This document shows positions 36,021 through 49,400 of a DNA stretch of 64,000 bases, piece by piece. Every line of letters begins with the position of its first letter. The stretch's first letter is position 1. Made by a program: the position numbers and the translations under genes. This DNA is from Datnioides undecimradiatus (taxonomy: Eukaryota; Chordata; Actinopteri; Lobotiformes; Datnioididae): contig WARS01000031.1 of the NCBI GenBank assembly GCA_008933995.1, forward strand, positions 2,942,001 through 3,006,000, written 5' to 3'. The notes below the pieces were generated by a model that was not told the DNA's origin, did not search any database, and was given only the letters and a program-made list of their open reading frames with translations.

Positions 36021-39000
36021 ATGAGCCTGTTTCGATGTATCATTTCATAAAACACAAGGGGGAGATGAGGGGTGAATGTTTCATGGTTCAATCGGTCGTT
36101 TTATGTCTCAGTTTAAGTGTGTGATATAAAATGCAACTCTATATCGATTATATTTTTTTAAATTTAATTTTTATGCATAAGAGTAGCTTATTAAAAATAC
36201 AAGTCAACCCCAGATATGAAAGCTGCAGGTCTCCCGAGGGCGGTGCTATGGAAACCAGATGAGCAGGAGTGGATTCCCCCCCTGAAGCTCCTCTCCTCCT
36301 CAGCGTAAGAATCCATCAATAATTTAAGCGTCTCCCATATTTTCCACCGCCCACCTCTCCACACCAACATTTTACTGCTGAGGCCTTATCGAAATTTTTG
36401 AAAGCATTTAAAAAAAAATCTATATTTTAAACAATATCATGAGATAACTGTCCTCCTGCAGGGTTGGGAGACCGAATTTTGTAAAATAATAAAGTAAGAC
36501 CACAAAGTCTTATGAGAAAAAAAATGAATGAATAATAATGCTGATGATAACAACAGCAGAAGTTACAGATTTAGATCTTAAACGTGCGATTACAGGACAA
36601 AAGGGAGAAGTGAAAAGCGAGCGACGTCTGTCTTGTCATTTGTTAGTATTGGGCACCACCTGGTGGTCACACATGGCATTTTGTCATGCTACTCCGAGCT
36701 GATTAATGTTTTATTCTACTGCTCATTTTGTGTTTGTTATTTCATTGCTTTATTTTCACGCGATTGTATTTAAATCAGTCTTATTTTATATATTAATTTG
36801 CTTTTTTTTTCATCTTAAAGCCCTCCTCCTCCAGTCAACAGCGTGGATTGACGTTTCACCTCTATAGGATGGTGTTTGCAGAGTGTGAAGAGTGACACAG
36901 AGAGGCTGGTTTCACGTTAATCTTTTGAAGAAAGTAGTTTCTCTGTGTTCACCTCAAATCTCAGTTTAATATGTTTACGTGAGAGGGGGAATATGTGGCA
37001 CTGCAACTTGTTAGAAAGCTAATCTGTAGACAGTTTACACAAATGTGTATGTTTGTAAACTAGAGACGTCACTTGAGTCCGGTATGTTTAACTTTCACAA
37101 TGAGCAATATAATTACTTTATAATTATAGATTATGAATGAGGGACATTGAACAATTAAGATAATACCAGCAGAGAGAAACAGTTGATTTACAGTGCTTGA
37201 CTGAAAGAAATGCAGATACACCAGCTCGCTGGCATGAGCAGCAAAGTCTGAACTGATGTGACTGAGAATCCATAGATGAACATGAATGGGATAAAGTATG
37301 AAGTGACATTGACAGTGGGGATGACTGTGCAAATGAGGCTTCTGTGTAATGTACTGGGTGAGCAGGATGTGGTAGTCGGGTAACCAGGAGTGAGTCTGAG
37401 CGCTCATGGTGGACAGAGGGGCCAATGGGCAAAGTAACGCGACAGGCACGACAGTGTCTTCTGCTTTTGTGCTGTAGTGTTGTGCAAACAAAACTCAAAC
37501 CAAAAACTGTTGCCATTTCTTCATTTATTGAGAATATGAACAGCTTTACTGCATTTCTGTACAATAGGCTACAGTGAACTTAACTGACAATACATTTAAC
37601 AGAAACTCATGCACAACGAAACAGAGCGATGACTTGGCAATGATTAGCAGCAGAGCCAATTGATATGAAACAGGGTTTGAGCTCGGATAGGAAAACGTTG
37701 TCATTATAAAACCATACAAAAACAAGTAAACGCAGACATTTAAGGCATTGGTTTGCTAGGAACCACATCATGCACCTTGCAGGACCATGCTCTAACCCCC
37801 TGCACATATCAGACATGGGCATACTGTATCAACAAGCGATGCCCGACGAAATATTACTGTAGATGTTTAATCCTGAGAATGCAGCAAACCAGGCTTAGCT
37901 CTTCACCATCAGATCTAATCTGCTGATAGCTGGAATCACAACAGCATCGTTTACAGTGTAAAACTACAAAGAGGTTTTAGTATAAACACAGAAAAATGCA
38001 TATTAAGCTTTAGAAGATTAAAAAAGCCATACTGTATCTGATAAATGATTAAACACCTGTAAAGAAATACACTTTGATCTTTTATTTGTCTGGTCCCTTG
38101 ACAAAGTAGTAATTTATAGCATCAGTTGGAGCTGAAGAACTGTCTTCGCTAACACTGCTTGATGGTCTTTTATGAGGTGATGGATGGTAGAAAATAGGTG
38201 TTGTAATTAAACTGATATTAAGATTTTAAAAAGATGAGGCAGACATAAATCTAAATACAAATGATTTGGGCTACAAAGTAGAAGCAGATTAATAAAGTAA
38301 TTGCACTCCAACCCATTTAAATAACATATTCTCTATTATCTACAGCAAACTTGGTAACCAGCTAGAGAGTTATTCTTTTCTCTTAAATCCTCACTTGTGT
38401 GGGATACATACATTGTTAGGGTTCAAGCGTCTCTTTCTCTCTCTCTTCGAATCGAAGCTTACAGTTGTTTATGCCTACTGTATACAGAGACGGCAATAAT
38501 GTGAAATCTGAAAACAGACATATAGGCAATTTATTATCCATGTGTAACATGAAGAGGAGGGAAGCCGAACAGAGAAACGCACATACGAACTGATTGTATT
38601 AGATTAGACGATCTGTCAAAAGATCCTACAACATTTCCCTCACGTAGTCTTTGTCTTTTGATAGAGATCTTATAATTGGTCCCGAAGCGAGTTGGAAATA
38701 CATTTGGAAGATGAGACATGAGCTCGCAGCTGCCGTCTCACCACATTGCCATTGCTGTCCTTGACTCAGGGTGGGATGGATGAAATGACGCCACCGATCT
38801 CGCTGTAGCATGATGGAGGTACTTGGTTCTCAAATGCACAGTTTTAAGAGCTTCGCTCTAAACATAAAACACTCAAATAACAGAGGTGCCAATCTTATAG
38901 CCCAGCTATAGATCAAACAATATGTAGCTACCAATTTTTTTAAAAATATGATTTAAAAAGAAACATAGTGAAGCTGTCTGAGGAATAAGCACTGCCTATT

Positions 39001-39661
39001 TTTTTTATGTACAAACAGATGTGTTTCATATGAGATATATTTGAAATGTGGGACTTTGAGTGTGTTTTACATTCATAGTTAAAGACAGATAAAAGGTATG
39101 TGATGTATAACATCTATCAACAAGATGATATGAATCTTTTAACCACAGTTACCATTCAAACATTTTCAGTCGACTCCTTCGTCTCGCATTCTCGTTAGAG
39201 GAATCACATGCAGTAAATCAAACGAATGATATCATAACCAACTCTTTAAAGGATAACTACACCAAATGTTAACACGTTCAACACCACAAACTTTAAATCT
39301 ATCAGCACATACAGAGATTATTGTTTTCTTTCATGACAAATGGAGGAGTTTGAAGGCGTTACATGGGGAATGGTGGAAGCTGCAGTTACAATCAGGTTTG
39401 CTCTCTTTGCTGTTATTTTCCATCCCAGCATCGTCCACCAATTGTTTTTTTATGGCACAGAAATGTTTCCACCGCTTATGAAGCTGATTTTAAATGTTGC
39501 GTTGGATTTGTTTTCCTGATGCCTCTATGCCGATCCTAATATAGGAGTTTATTCACCACAAAAAGCTAATAGCATTTTATCCCACAGACAGAAGCCCTTA
39601 TGGATGTTCTCCCAGATATTTCCATCCTTGGCTTGTTTAGCTGGAGGTGCAAAGCACGAAG
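36021..39661. other. Intergenic DNA between slc17a6 and ano5, includes probable ano5 3' UTR
   Basis: No coding frame resembles a known protein. A CTCF-like CCACCTGGTGG lies near 36,656-36,666. The end next to ano5 should be its 3' UTR. The sequence near 39,246 (TTTAAAGGATAACTACACC) resembles the end of a common teleost interspersed repeat. Confidence 0.5.
39548..39553 (-). terminator. Candidate ano5 polyadenylation signal
   Basis: AATAAA on the minus strand about 110 bases after the ano5 stop codon. More distal signals exist, so usage is uncertain. Confidence 0.3.
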
Positions 39662-39886
39662 CTAGAGGCACTCAGACAACACTTCATGCTTGTCTGTCAT
39701 TGGTGACACTTCTGACTGGGGCTCTGTTATGAAACTGGCACTCAGCTGGAGTTTGAGCCTCTCCACCTCATAGTTATGCAAGTACTCCTGAATCAGGTAG
39801 CGTTCTCGTTTAATCCGTGCCTTCACATCTGAGGGGACGTCTGGGATCATCCACGCCACAAAGAACTTCACAACAAAGACCACATG
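39662..39886 (-). CDS. ano5: ano5 coding exon 21 with stop codon
   Basis: Encodes [40 protein letters not shown] and a divergent tail ending HEVLSECL and TAG (39664-39662). Acceptor CTGCAG|. Confidence 0.96.
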   Translation of the reverse strand, partial: HVVFVVKFFVAWMIPDVPSDVKARIKRERYLIQEYLHNYEVERLKLQLSASFITEPQSEVSPMTDKHEVLSECL

Positions 39887-42800
39887 CTGCAGAGGAAGAA
39901 ACATTAGAGATGGTGAAGATATAATCACTATAATCCTTCCAAACATTGATCCTTTGAGTAAGGAGTGCGAGACAAAAGCTGCACTGTCGTACCTCCATGA
40001 TAATAATGAAGGCCATTTTAGCTGCCAGGATGTGCCAGAACTGCATGGTGTGAGTATACTCCCTCTCGTGACTTGGAGGGTAACGGTAGTCACGGTATCT
40101 GCAAACAATAACAAGCAGAAAGGTTATCATACCACCAGCATGTATCAGTAATATAATATTAAAACAAAACTGTGCTGGTAAACATCAGTAAACACTACAG
40201 AAGATATATTGTGGTGTATCCTGGCCTGAAAATAACTGTCTGCTGCAGCTGGAAACAATGCTATAAAACCACAACAATGGGCTGAAGGATGCAAAAATGC
40301 TCCATACAGCTGAGGGGGAACTGCAGTTTTCTGAGCATTTAAATCTCCCCAGAAATGTGAAAACAAGCTGAAACCAGAAGTAGAAAAAGCTCTTTAAGCC
40401 CACATACCTGCAGGTGGCAGTGGAGTTAACAAACCAGTAGTCTTCTTCCTCTGGCATGTTGTCCCGAGGTATCTGTGAGATGTTGTACACTGACAGGCTG
40501 TTGTTTACGTAGCCCGTCATGCTGGCCCCCTTACCGTAGGCATAGAGGTAGACCATACGAGGGATCATGTCAGAGGTGAACGCCATTATGAAAGCCTGCA
40601 ACCAACATGAACGCAAAAGGCTTTTAATGAAATGTTTGTGTCTAAAGAGATTTTGCTGCAAAAACGAGCAACTCTGATGCAAAGTGTCATGGTGCATATA
40701 CAGAGGACCATTTACCGAACATGAAAACGCAGAAATAGAACACCTGCACATGTGAGACTCACATTGGTAACAACAGACAAAATAGCCACTGCGTTGAGGA
40801 TTTCCTGCCACGCTCCGATGTTTCGGGCCTTGGACGCCACCGGTCGTCTGAACTGGGTGGTGAACTTCCAGGCGTCCACCCTGATTTCCAGGATGTTGTT
40901 GAACAGAGCCAGGAGGGGAGCCAAGGGGAAAGAGGCCACGAACAAAGTGATGAACCCGAACTGGACCACTGAAATTACAGAGCAGACAGAGAGAGTGAGT
41001 GACAAAAACAAACAAGAGAATGAAGCAGGAAATTGTAATATGTGGATGGAAAACAAGACAGCTGGTGCCTCAGTAAAAGTCTGTGATTTGTAATTCATAA
41101 ATTCATATATCGTTCAGTCAGTTATCTGGCTCTCCTGTCCAGATGGGAGTCAGTGAGGTATCTCACCCATCTCCAGATACTCATAGAACAATCCCAGCTG
41201 GCTGAAGTTCTGCAGGACGTTGTCCTGCTCCCAGCGGCTGTAGTGGTTCTCAGGATGGTGTCGACCCTTTCTGCTGCTCCACCAGTTACGCATCAGTCTA
41301 TCAGGAGGCGCATGACGAAGAAACACATCAAACTTCGGACAGTGAATTTAAAGCACTTTCAGGGAGCGATAGCAGTGACACATCAGCACAGAGCATTGCA
41401 GCTAAATGCTCAAATTAAAAAATATATATACTTTTATATTTTTAGTGGGATTAGGATACATATATTTGTAAACAAAGCACATAACTTAACAGAACAAGTT
41501 ATTTAAAAGCAATAACAAAAATCTAGGACAGCTACTCAGTATTTTTACTTAAATATCCTGTAAAATCTCTTAAAATCCCCTTATAAAATTCTGCCTCATT
41601 GCTACTTTTATGGCCATTTTCTACAAGAAGCAAATACACACAGAGCAAAATTTGTATATTGACGTCACATTTATACACTATACACTGTTTGAAGTCTTTA
41701 AAATGAGTATGTGCGGGATGTTCATGATTCAACTGGCAAAACATAAACATTAATCTAAACTGTAAATCTCCCCCTGACCTGACCATATAACTGATCCTGG
41801 TCAGTCAGACACAGTGTCCTTTCCTTGTGTAAGCCTTTTTTTTTTTTTTTTAAACGATTGTGTATTAGAGGTACAACAGATATAATTTCATTGTGTGAGA
41901 CGCTGAGGTGAAAATAAATCTTAACCAGCTGGATTTTCCTCATTGTTGTTGTGGCTGTGCGCAGAAAACAGACTATAAATAAGAATAAGAATAAAAAATA
42001 TTCTTTTTATGTCTTATTGCTAATTATTCACTGAGGTGAATGATCAAGAAGGGAAAGAGGACAAAGAACTGATGGACTCACGGTAGCAGAGCTTCCTGAA
42101 TGTTCCCCCATAGTTGTTTTCCTGCCATAACAATCACCAGCTGTGTGGTCAGCTCAATCAGACAGCCTCCAGGGTCACACTAGGACAGCAAGAGCTTCTC
42201 AGTTTATATAACACACTTTTATTTAATGCACTTCCTGCTGGCAGCATCCGATTATAATGCTGTCATGAAAACCTGCCCTTTTATATGAAGGTGTTTACTT
42301 AAATGGGAACTTATTTAAGTAAACCTCTTAAATAAGGAGTTTACGCAAAGGGGAACTATCTTTCAATCTGAACGCTATTTTTCTATATTTTTCTAAATTA
42401 AGGGTTTGAGTTTGAATGCATAGTGTTGTATGGTGATAAAGTCACTTATGTATTCACGTACACTTACTATTATTTTGACAGGACTCTGATGGGTTTGAAC
42501 AGAGTGACATAACAGCTGTTTGTGGTCTTACACTTTAACAAAAACGTCAGTCTGAAGCTCGTCAGAGACAAAACAAGAACTATAAATACTCGAGGACATA
42601 CTTTGACAGGTGCAATTGTCCACAACGATTACCCTGCAGCCTATTTTATAGTTTAGATAAATGTGGGAAAAGGATTACGGTTGGAAAAATACCCATGTTC
42701 CCCTTCAAAGGAATACATTTCATTTCAAGGTGCGTTTGATCATTATTATGCTTTAAGAAGTGTTTCAGTCAAGGTAAACTCACCTCTTCATTCCTCAGTT

Positions 42801-43352
42801 TGCTCCATTTGCCAAACATGTATGAGTATTGACCAGGATAACCCACAAATTTGCCTTTGAAGAAGGCCACATAGAAGCAGGAGGAGTAGTAGTTGACAAA
42901 CTGGAACAGGAACATCTTCATGGTCAACCTGTTCTCATACTCAAGGTGGGTCTTGGGGATTTCTGCAGGAAGCAAACAATCACAAACAACACCAGACAGT
43001 AAATGACGATAATGTGTCAGTGGAAGCTGTTTGTTATATCTGAAAGACAAAATAATGAAACTGAGATTTGTGTCTTTGATTCACTGTGTGTCAGATTAAA
43101 CCTTGTTACCCATATCAGTGATCCAGACGGCCACCCTCTCATAAAAGAAGTTGAGGATCATGATGATGACAAAGTTGATGCAGGAGGCGGTGACAGAAGT
43201 CGCTAGCTGCGGAGTGATGAACCTGCCCACCAACTGGATCTTCCTCATGGGGTCTTTGATGATACTTGCAAAGGCAGCATACACAGCCAGCCTGTATGCT
43301 ATGACCCCGATAATACAGGCAACTATCAGAGAAATCTGGGGAGAAGAACACA

Positions 43353-43414
<62 letters not shown>

Positions 43415-46400
43415 GAAGTTAGTAACCAGGAAAAGGAAATTACTCTCTGTATGTTACTGTATATGGCACACACACACACACACACGCAGGCACTGAGTTA
43501 CCCAGAAAATAACAGTGGCTCCTGAGAGGCAGAAGCGAGCACACTTGCTGGTGACGGGGAGATATGGCTCCATTTCCTGGAAGATTAGTTGTTATCAGTT
43601 ATTGTTTGAAGTAAGCATCATTACATTATTAATGAACCACAGAACATTTGTTTCATGTTTCCTTCCATGTTTGTATGAAGCAATCTTCTGAAGCACCTGA
43701 GTGATCCTGTTCAGTCTCCTGTTAGTGCATCGGATCTCAAACTCGGGCCGGATTTGAAGCTGTTGTTGCTCCTCCTCAAAGTCCACCAAGTCCCACTCGT
43801 ACTCCAGCCGGGCCTGTCGCCGTTTCCAAAACTCCAAGAACAGAGTTACTGCAAATACAGATTTGAAGGAAAGGAACCTTGTAAAAAGATTTGTGAGTCC
43901 CCTCTAACATAAATTCTCTTTTACATGCAGTGCATCCAGTTTTTGGACAGCACTTCATACTGTTAATGCTTTTGCACTGACTCACAACAGTGAATATCTG
44001 TTATAGTGTACAGTGTGTCTCATTACTTCTTGGCTAACTTCTGCGCATGAGGCCAGTTTTAAGGCACTCTTGGTCTACAGTATAGCTTGGAAAGCTACCC
44101 AACTGCCTCGTACATAACAACATAATTGTGTTGGCGAGTCACTCGGGGCAGAAAACAGTACGGATACGGGCTGGTGCTTTGGTGTGAAAAGGCGTTAACT
44201 GTGAAAATCTGTCTCACATGAGGTGGTCATAATTTGGATCTCTTACCCAGGTTAAACACAGACAGAGCGGCATCCACTGACACTTACCCCAGATCCCCAT
44301 AAATATGGCAAAGAATACTGTTCCCTCATTATCAAACAGATGGGATTGCTGGAAGAGAAAGTATGGAGAAGAATAAGTTCCTCAGAGAAGCAGGAGACAT
44401 GCTGGGCAATAAACAGGGTGACATACTGCTGACTCAGCAGGACACAATATACTGCAGATATTTGAGTAAACTACTCATTTCTCACACTTACGTGGTAATA
44501 CTCAAGCATGTACCACGACTTGTAGGTATTAAAACAGTGTTGAATTCACATTTTGAATGTAATGTCTTACCCAGGAGGAGAGACACGTAGAGTTGAGCTT
44601 CCAGAAAGGACACTTTTTATCACAAAGAGGACACATCACAATGGTGCCTCCGATATCAGGATCACAGATTTCTTTGCTATAGAGAGAAAAAAATAAAAAA
44701 GTATTACACAAAGTTAAACATCATGTCTTGTAGGTCATCTGTTTACATGTAATTATAACAGTCAGGTTTTGAACATGATGTCTTTTTACTGGTATAAGAC
44801 ATATCAGTTAATATTGTGGATAACTGTCCACACAGTATTGTGTACACTTGATTTGCTTTATTGTTTGTGGTTTGGGCTGGACCCTTTAATTCTAATTATA
44901 GGAACTTAATTCGACAATGTATTTACAAAGTTATTTACAACAACAATGTGATTAAAGCCACAGTTTGGGGAAGGTCTTTTCCTGTTTCAAGATGACACTG
45001 CCTGTGTACAAAGCAAGGTCAACAAAGAAAGAGCTTCAACAGTTTTAGGATAAACAAGGAGCATGGTCGCCTCACTGTGACCAAATGAAAGCAGATTCCT
45101 GCAGCCAGGTTCCAGCATCTTGTAGAAACCACCTCCATTCCCAAAGGACTGGAGGTGGTTGCGGCAGCAGATTAATGGCCAGTTTTAAAACTAAATGATC
45201 ACATGTGGGTGTCATAGTTTAGTGTCCATATACTTTTGGCCGCTTGGTCACGCGTCCCCTGATGCCCTCTGGTGGTACTAACCTTGATATGTTGTCATCA
45301 TAACTGAGCACTCCATAGGTGAAACATATGACACCCATGACGGCTGCGAAGAACAGCATCTCTGTGTAGAAGCCCAGCCAGGCGAAGTAGATCCCAATCT
45401 TTTCCCCATAGTATTTCCTGCAGCCACACAATCAAACAGCAGTTTTAACTCAAAAAATTAGCTTCCAGCTTTTGTTCAGTTAGAAAAACATTACTTCCTG
45501 TGTGAAGCAAACAATGACAGCTTTCATGTGTTGCTTGTTTACCTGATGAGGTTGAGAGGCTGCTCTTTGTAAAAACAGAGAAATCTGGCCCAGTGCTTGT
45601 ACAGGTTGTAGCGCTCACTCTCACATTCTGCGTTTCGTGCCCTCTTCCAGTATCGACACTGAAAGGAAGAGAAACAATGTGGTGAGGGCTGTTGAGTCAA
45701 ACACTGTTGAAATTAAACCAAGGGTGTTTTCTAAATAATGTTAAAGTATTCCTTTAACCCTCTCTTCAATTTAATATTATGTAGAAGAGTTTCAACACAT
45801 TTTCCTTGGAGTGAAAAAGAAAAAAAGCTGGAGTTTTGTGCAACATAATGTCATCAGTTAGGAAAGAATTGCTGATACAATGAAAAATAAGTCCTTCTGT
45901 TCAGTATCTAAATGTTATTTCATACTTCGATAAATGTACTTTGACACAGTTGACCCCTGCATATTCAAGTTGTGTCTTCCAGGTGTCTCACATCATGAAG
46001 TGGAAAAGCTGCTGTGTACGTCCCATTGCTGAGGAGTCGCTTGATCCCTGTCTTGTCTTTATCCTTCCGACCCTCTTTGTAGTACGGGCAACGAGCCAGG
46101 ATGTAGAACACCTAACAACAAGGAGGGGATTTCACAAGAGATTAATAGGGATTTGGATTTGTAGGAAATTTTTAGCTAAAAGCATTTTCCATTTACCTTC
46201 ATTGTCACATAAGTGTTTTCTAACACTGCAGAACAGGGGTGCCCAACAGTCTTTCCGTTCAACGGCCAAAACTGCAACTTAACTGCGTGTCATTGGGACT
46301 TAAAGTGCCTTGGGATCTTTGTATCTACAAAAGATCCCAAGTTCCCTTTATTGTCTGATTTCAAACAGATTGTCACTGTGTCTGCTGTGCTCAATTTGTG

Positions 46401-49400
46401 AAAAATAAATAAAATCAGGCATGATTTTTATTAAAAGAGCATTTTACGTCACATTAAATAAAGCTGCATGAACAAACATGCTTAGTCATTTTTAAAACAT
46501 CTAAAGAACCAAATTAAGCCTTAGTGTGACCCAGCATTGGCCTGTGAACCCATATTCAGGGAACCCTGCTGTAGAGTAAAACATATGACATCAGTAGAAG
46601 GTCTTCTGGGTTCGGTTCATGCAGAAGAATGGTGAGAGGTAAACTGGGTTATCTTGTAGAAGATAACGTCAGACCAAAGAGGAATTTAAATTGCAATTAG
46701 CGGATTCAGCTATTTGAGAAGTAATACTCACAATCCTGTTTCTTGTGGAAGGCGGGAAGAAAGTATCCTTGTCAGTGATGAGGAAGAAGTCGGTCTTGGT
46801 CTTGTCGAAGGGGTAGGTGAAGTAGTCCGGCTGTGGGTGCATGATGTGCTCTGGCAGACGGAAAGGATGTGAGAGCCAATCCAGCGGGACATCCTGAACA
46901 TGGGGGATATCGCTCTTCTTAAAGGGAACTTTGATCTTTAAGACATCTGCATAAGTGGCCAGTACATCCCACGGAGCATGGATCTTCAAGAAGTATGTCT
47001 TTTGGTCTTTGGAGTCCTGATTAGAAAACAGAAAGGAGAGACACAGATGAAAGGACAAAAAACTTCAAACTTCATGTGAGTAACTGGGCATGACAAATGA
47101 TTAATTTGTTAAAACTAGTGGATGACTGGCAGTAAATTGTGTGTGATACTGCGTCATCCCTTTAAGACGCTCTTCTGTCAGATTGTGGTGTGCCACATCA
47201 ATCTCTCCACTAGGTGGCACAAATACTCTGTGGTTGGATTTCTTACTGATTTGTCCTCAGTCTCCAGCTCCAGTCCTGCTTTCTCCAGGTTGGCCTCAAA
47301 CTCCCTCCTCCTTTCCTGTGGATAAACAAACAAACCACAAGCATGAGAGTTACACAGACTCACACAGTGAAATCCACAGGTTTTCTCCATTACCTTTAAC
47401 CTTTACCTCATCACAAACTATCCTATGACTTGTTGTTGGGTCTCATTATGGAGACTGGTCAGATAAAGAGGCACCATGTGGGTGTGATAATGGCTGTGGC
47501 TTCTTACACAAAACTACTGTTATAACCTTCCAAATACAGCTAAGGGTCAGGTGATGGTCATAATATTCATCCAGTAAACATTAAACAAATAAAGGAAATA
47601 AAAAAAGGCACACTCAAGCAACAAATTGCAATGCAGAAGGCAAAATTACTGAGAACTAAGGTAAAAAAAAAGGTCTCTTAAAGGTGCAGCGTGTGGGATT
47701 TAGTGGTCTACTGACAGAAATGAAATCCATATTCATAGTTATGTTTTCATTAGCCCATTATTATCCAGTAGTCGAGAGAACAGATAAAGTAGATGCTGCT
47801 CTGGAGAAGGCCTTCTGTGTTTTTACTTTACCACAATGGGTTCCCATACACATTTGAAAAAGGGAGGGGTGCCTGGAGTAGTTTTCGATTGGTTGCAATC
47901 TGCACCCCCACCTAACGCACTGCTCCTTTAACCTGTTTCCCAGTTTTCATGGCAGATGTTTGTTAGCAAGCTGCTCCGCAGTTTTAATCTTGGGTACTGT
48001 GGTTGTACTGTGCAGCTTCCAAGTGTGAATGCATGAGTGTGAACACAACAGTCCTGTGAAAGTCAGTATTGCTGTGTGAAATCTTCCTGAATGAATAAAA
48101 GTGAAAATGTGGTGCTTAGATTGAGGTCAAGGCCATAAACTTGATGCCATGTAAGATTCAGAAAACCAAAGCTAAAGCAGACATAATGTAACAACCACTT
48201 TATTTTTCTCTTCCTGATGGGCACAATTGCATTAGTGCAAGCCGACAGCATGGACAAAGCATACGCTAGAGCTTTGCTCCATGACTGAATCTGCACATGG
48301 CGATCAAAGTTTCCATGGGTATTAAGCACAGGCTGTTTGTTTATCCTTTCATGGAGCGTTGTAGCCCCTAGCCTTTAATTCTCCAGTCAAGCTGCCTCCA
48401 GCCGGCTTGCTCCCAGCCTCCACCCGTGCCTGCTCGCTGCTGTGGCTGTCACCTGTTCCTGCTGAGCTGCAGGAGTTGTCAGTTCTGGTGTTGTGGCAGT
48501 CTCCTGCGGCCTCCTGTTTCCCTGCCTCCATCCACTCACCTGCCACTCTCCAGCTACCTGGGCTTCCTGCTCGTGGCCTATGGTTCCCCTACAGCTGTAG
48601 GATGGTCCACGCTCTGTATGACCCTTTTGATTTAATTTGTCCCTGCTGTAGACCCCGACACCCACCTGGTCATATTTGGACTTTTTTTTGGACTGCAAGC
48701 TATCCAATGATGGGTGTGGTACTAGTTTGGATTTTGAGTTATGTCCTGTTTTGTTTTGAATAAAATCAACTGCTGTTGTACTGGAGTTTACCTCCTGACA
48801 TAAGTTTCTGCCTGTGATTGTCTGAAACCTGTGTCTCCCTTCTCTCACTTGTGTATTTAGTTGCCAGTTTGTCTGCATTATTTTACTCTGTGTCACACGG
48901 TCCAGCCTTTTTTGGTCTTTCCTTAAGTTTTTTTGATTTATTCTCTGCTTCTTGTTTGCATGTTCAGACTTCCTGCCTTGGTTTTGACCCTTGCCTGCTT
49001 TGCCACCCCAGTCATCTTTTATTCTGTTTTTTTTTTTTTTTTTTGTACAAGAACATCAATGAAATGTCTGAGCTCTGCCTCAGTGAGTAACTATTTGGGT
49101 CCTACCACTTTTCCTGCTTCTGGACAATGTAATGATGAGTTGAAACTTACTTTAAACCTCTGTAAAGCAAGTAGCAGCAGACTGTGCTGATAATTTATTT
49201 TCGTCACTGCTAACGACCTCTTACACATCGTCATATTTCTTTTCATATGTTGTTATAAGTAGGTTATACTGTTTACCGCCCCCTTAGGATTTAAATAAAT
49301 TAATGTATGTGATGACAATGTTGACATCTGACTGTGTACTAATAAACACTCTAAACAGACAATATGGTGATGTTGATATGAATGTGTGATTTTTATGAAT

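Noticed and set aside
37069-37564. Two overlapping minus-strand frames of 140 and 146 codons downstream of ano5
   Set aside because: They overlap in different frames, have no family resemblance, and lie in probable 3' UTR or intergenic DNA.
40185-41015. 276-codon minus-strand open frame
   Set aside because: It contains real ano5 exon 19 in the same frame but reads through introns on both sides; the splice sites at 40408 and 40595 and the phase fit with exons 18 and 20 show the exon alone is coding.
43151-43525. Plus-strand frame rich in threonine-histidine repeats
   Set aside because: It is the antisense shadow of ano5 exon 14 plus translated CA microsatellite.
48387-48896. 169-codon minus-strand frame overlapped by a 118-codon plus-strand frame
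   Set aside because: It lies inside an ano5 intron in compositionally biased, repeat-like sequence; no family motif is visible and frames are open on both strands.
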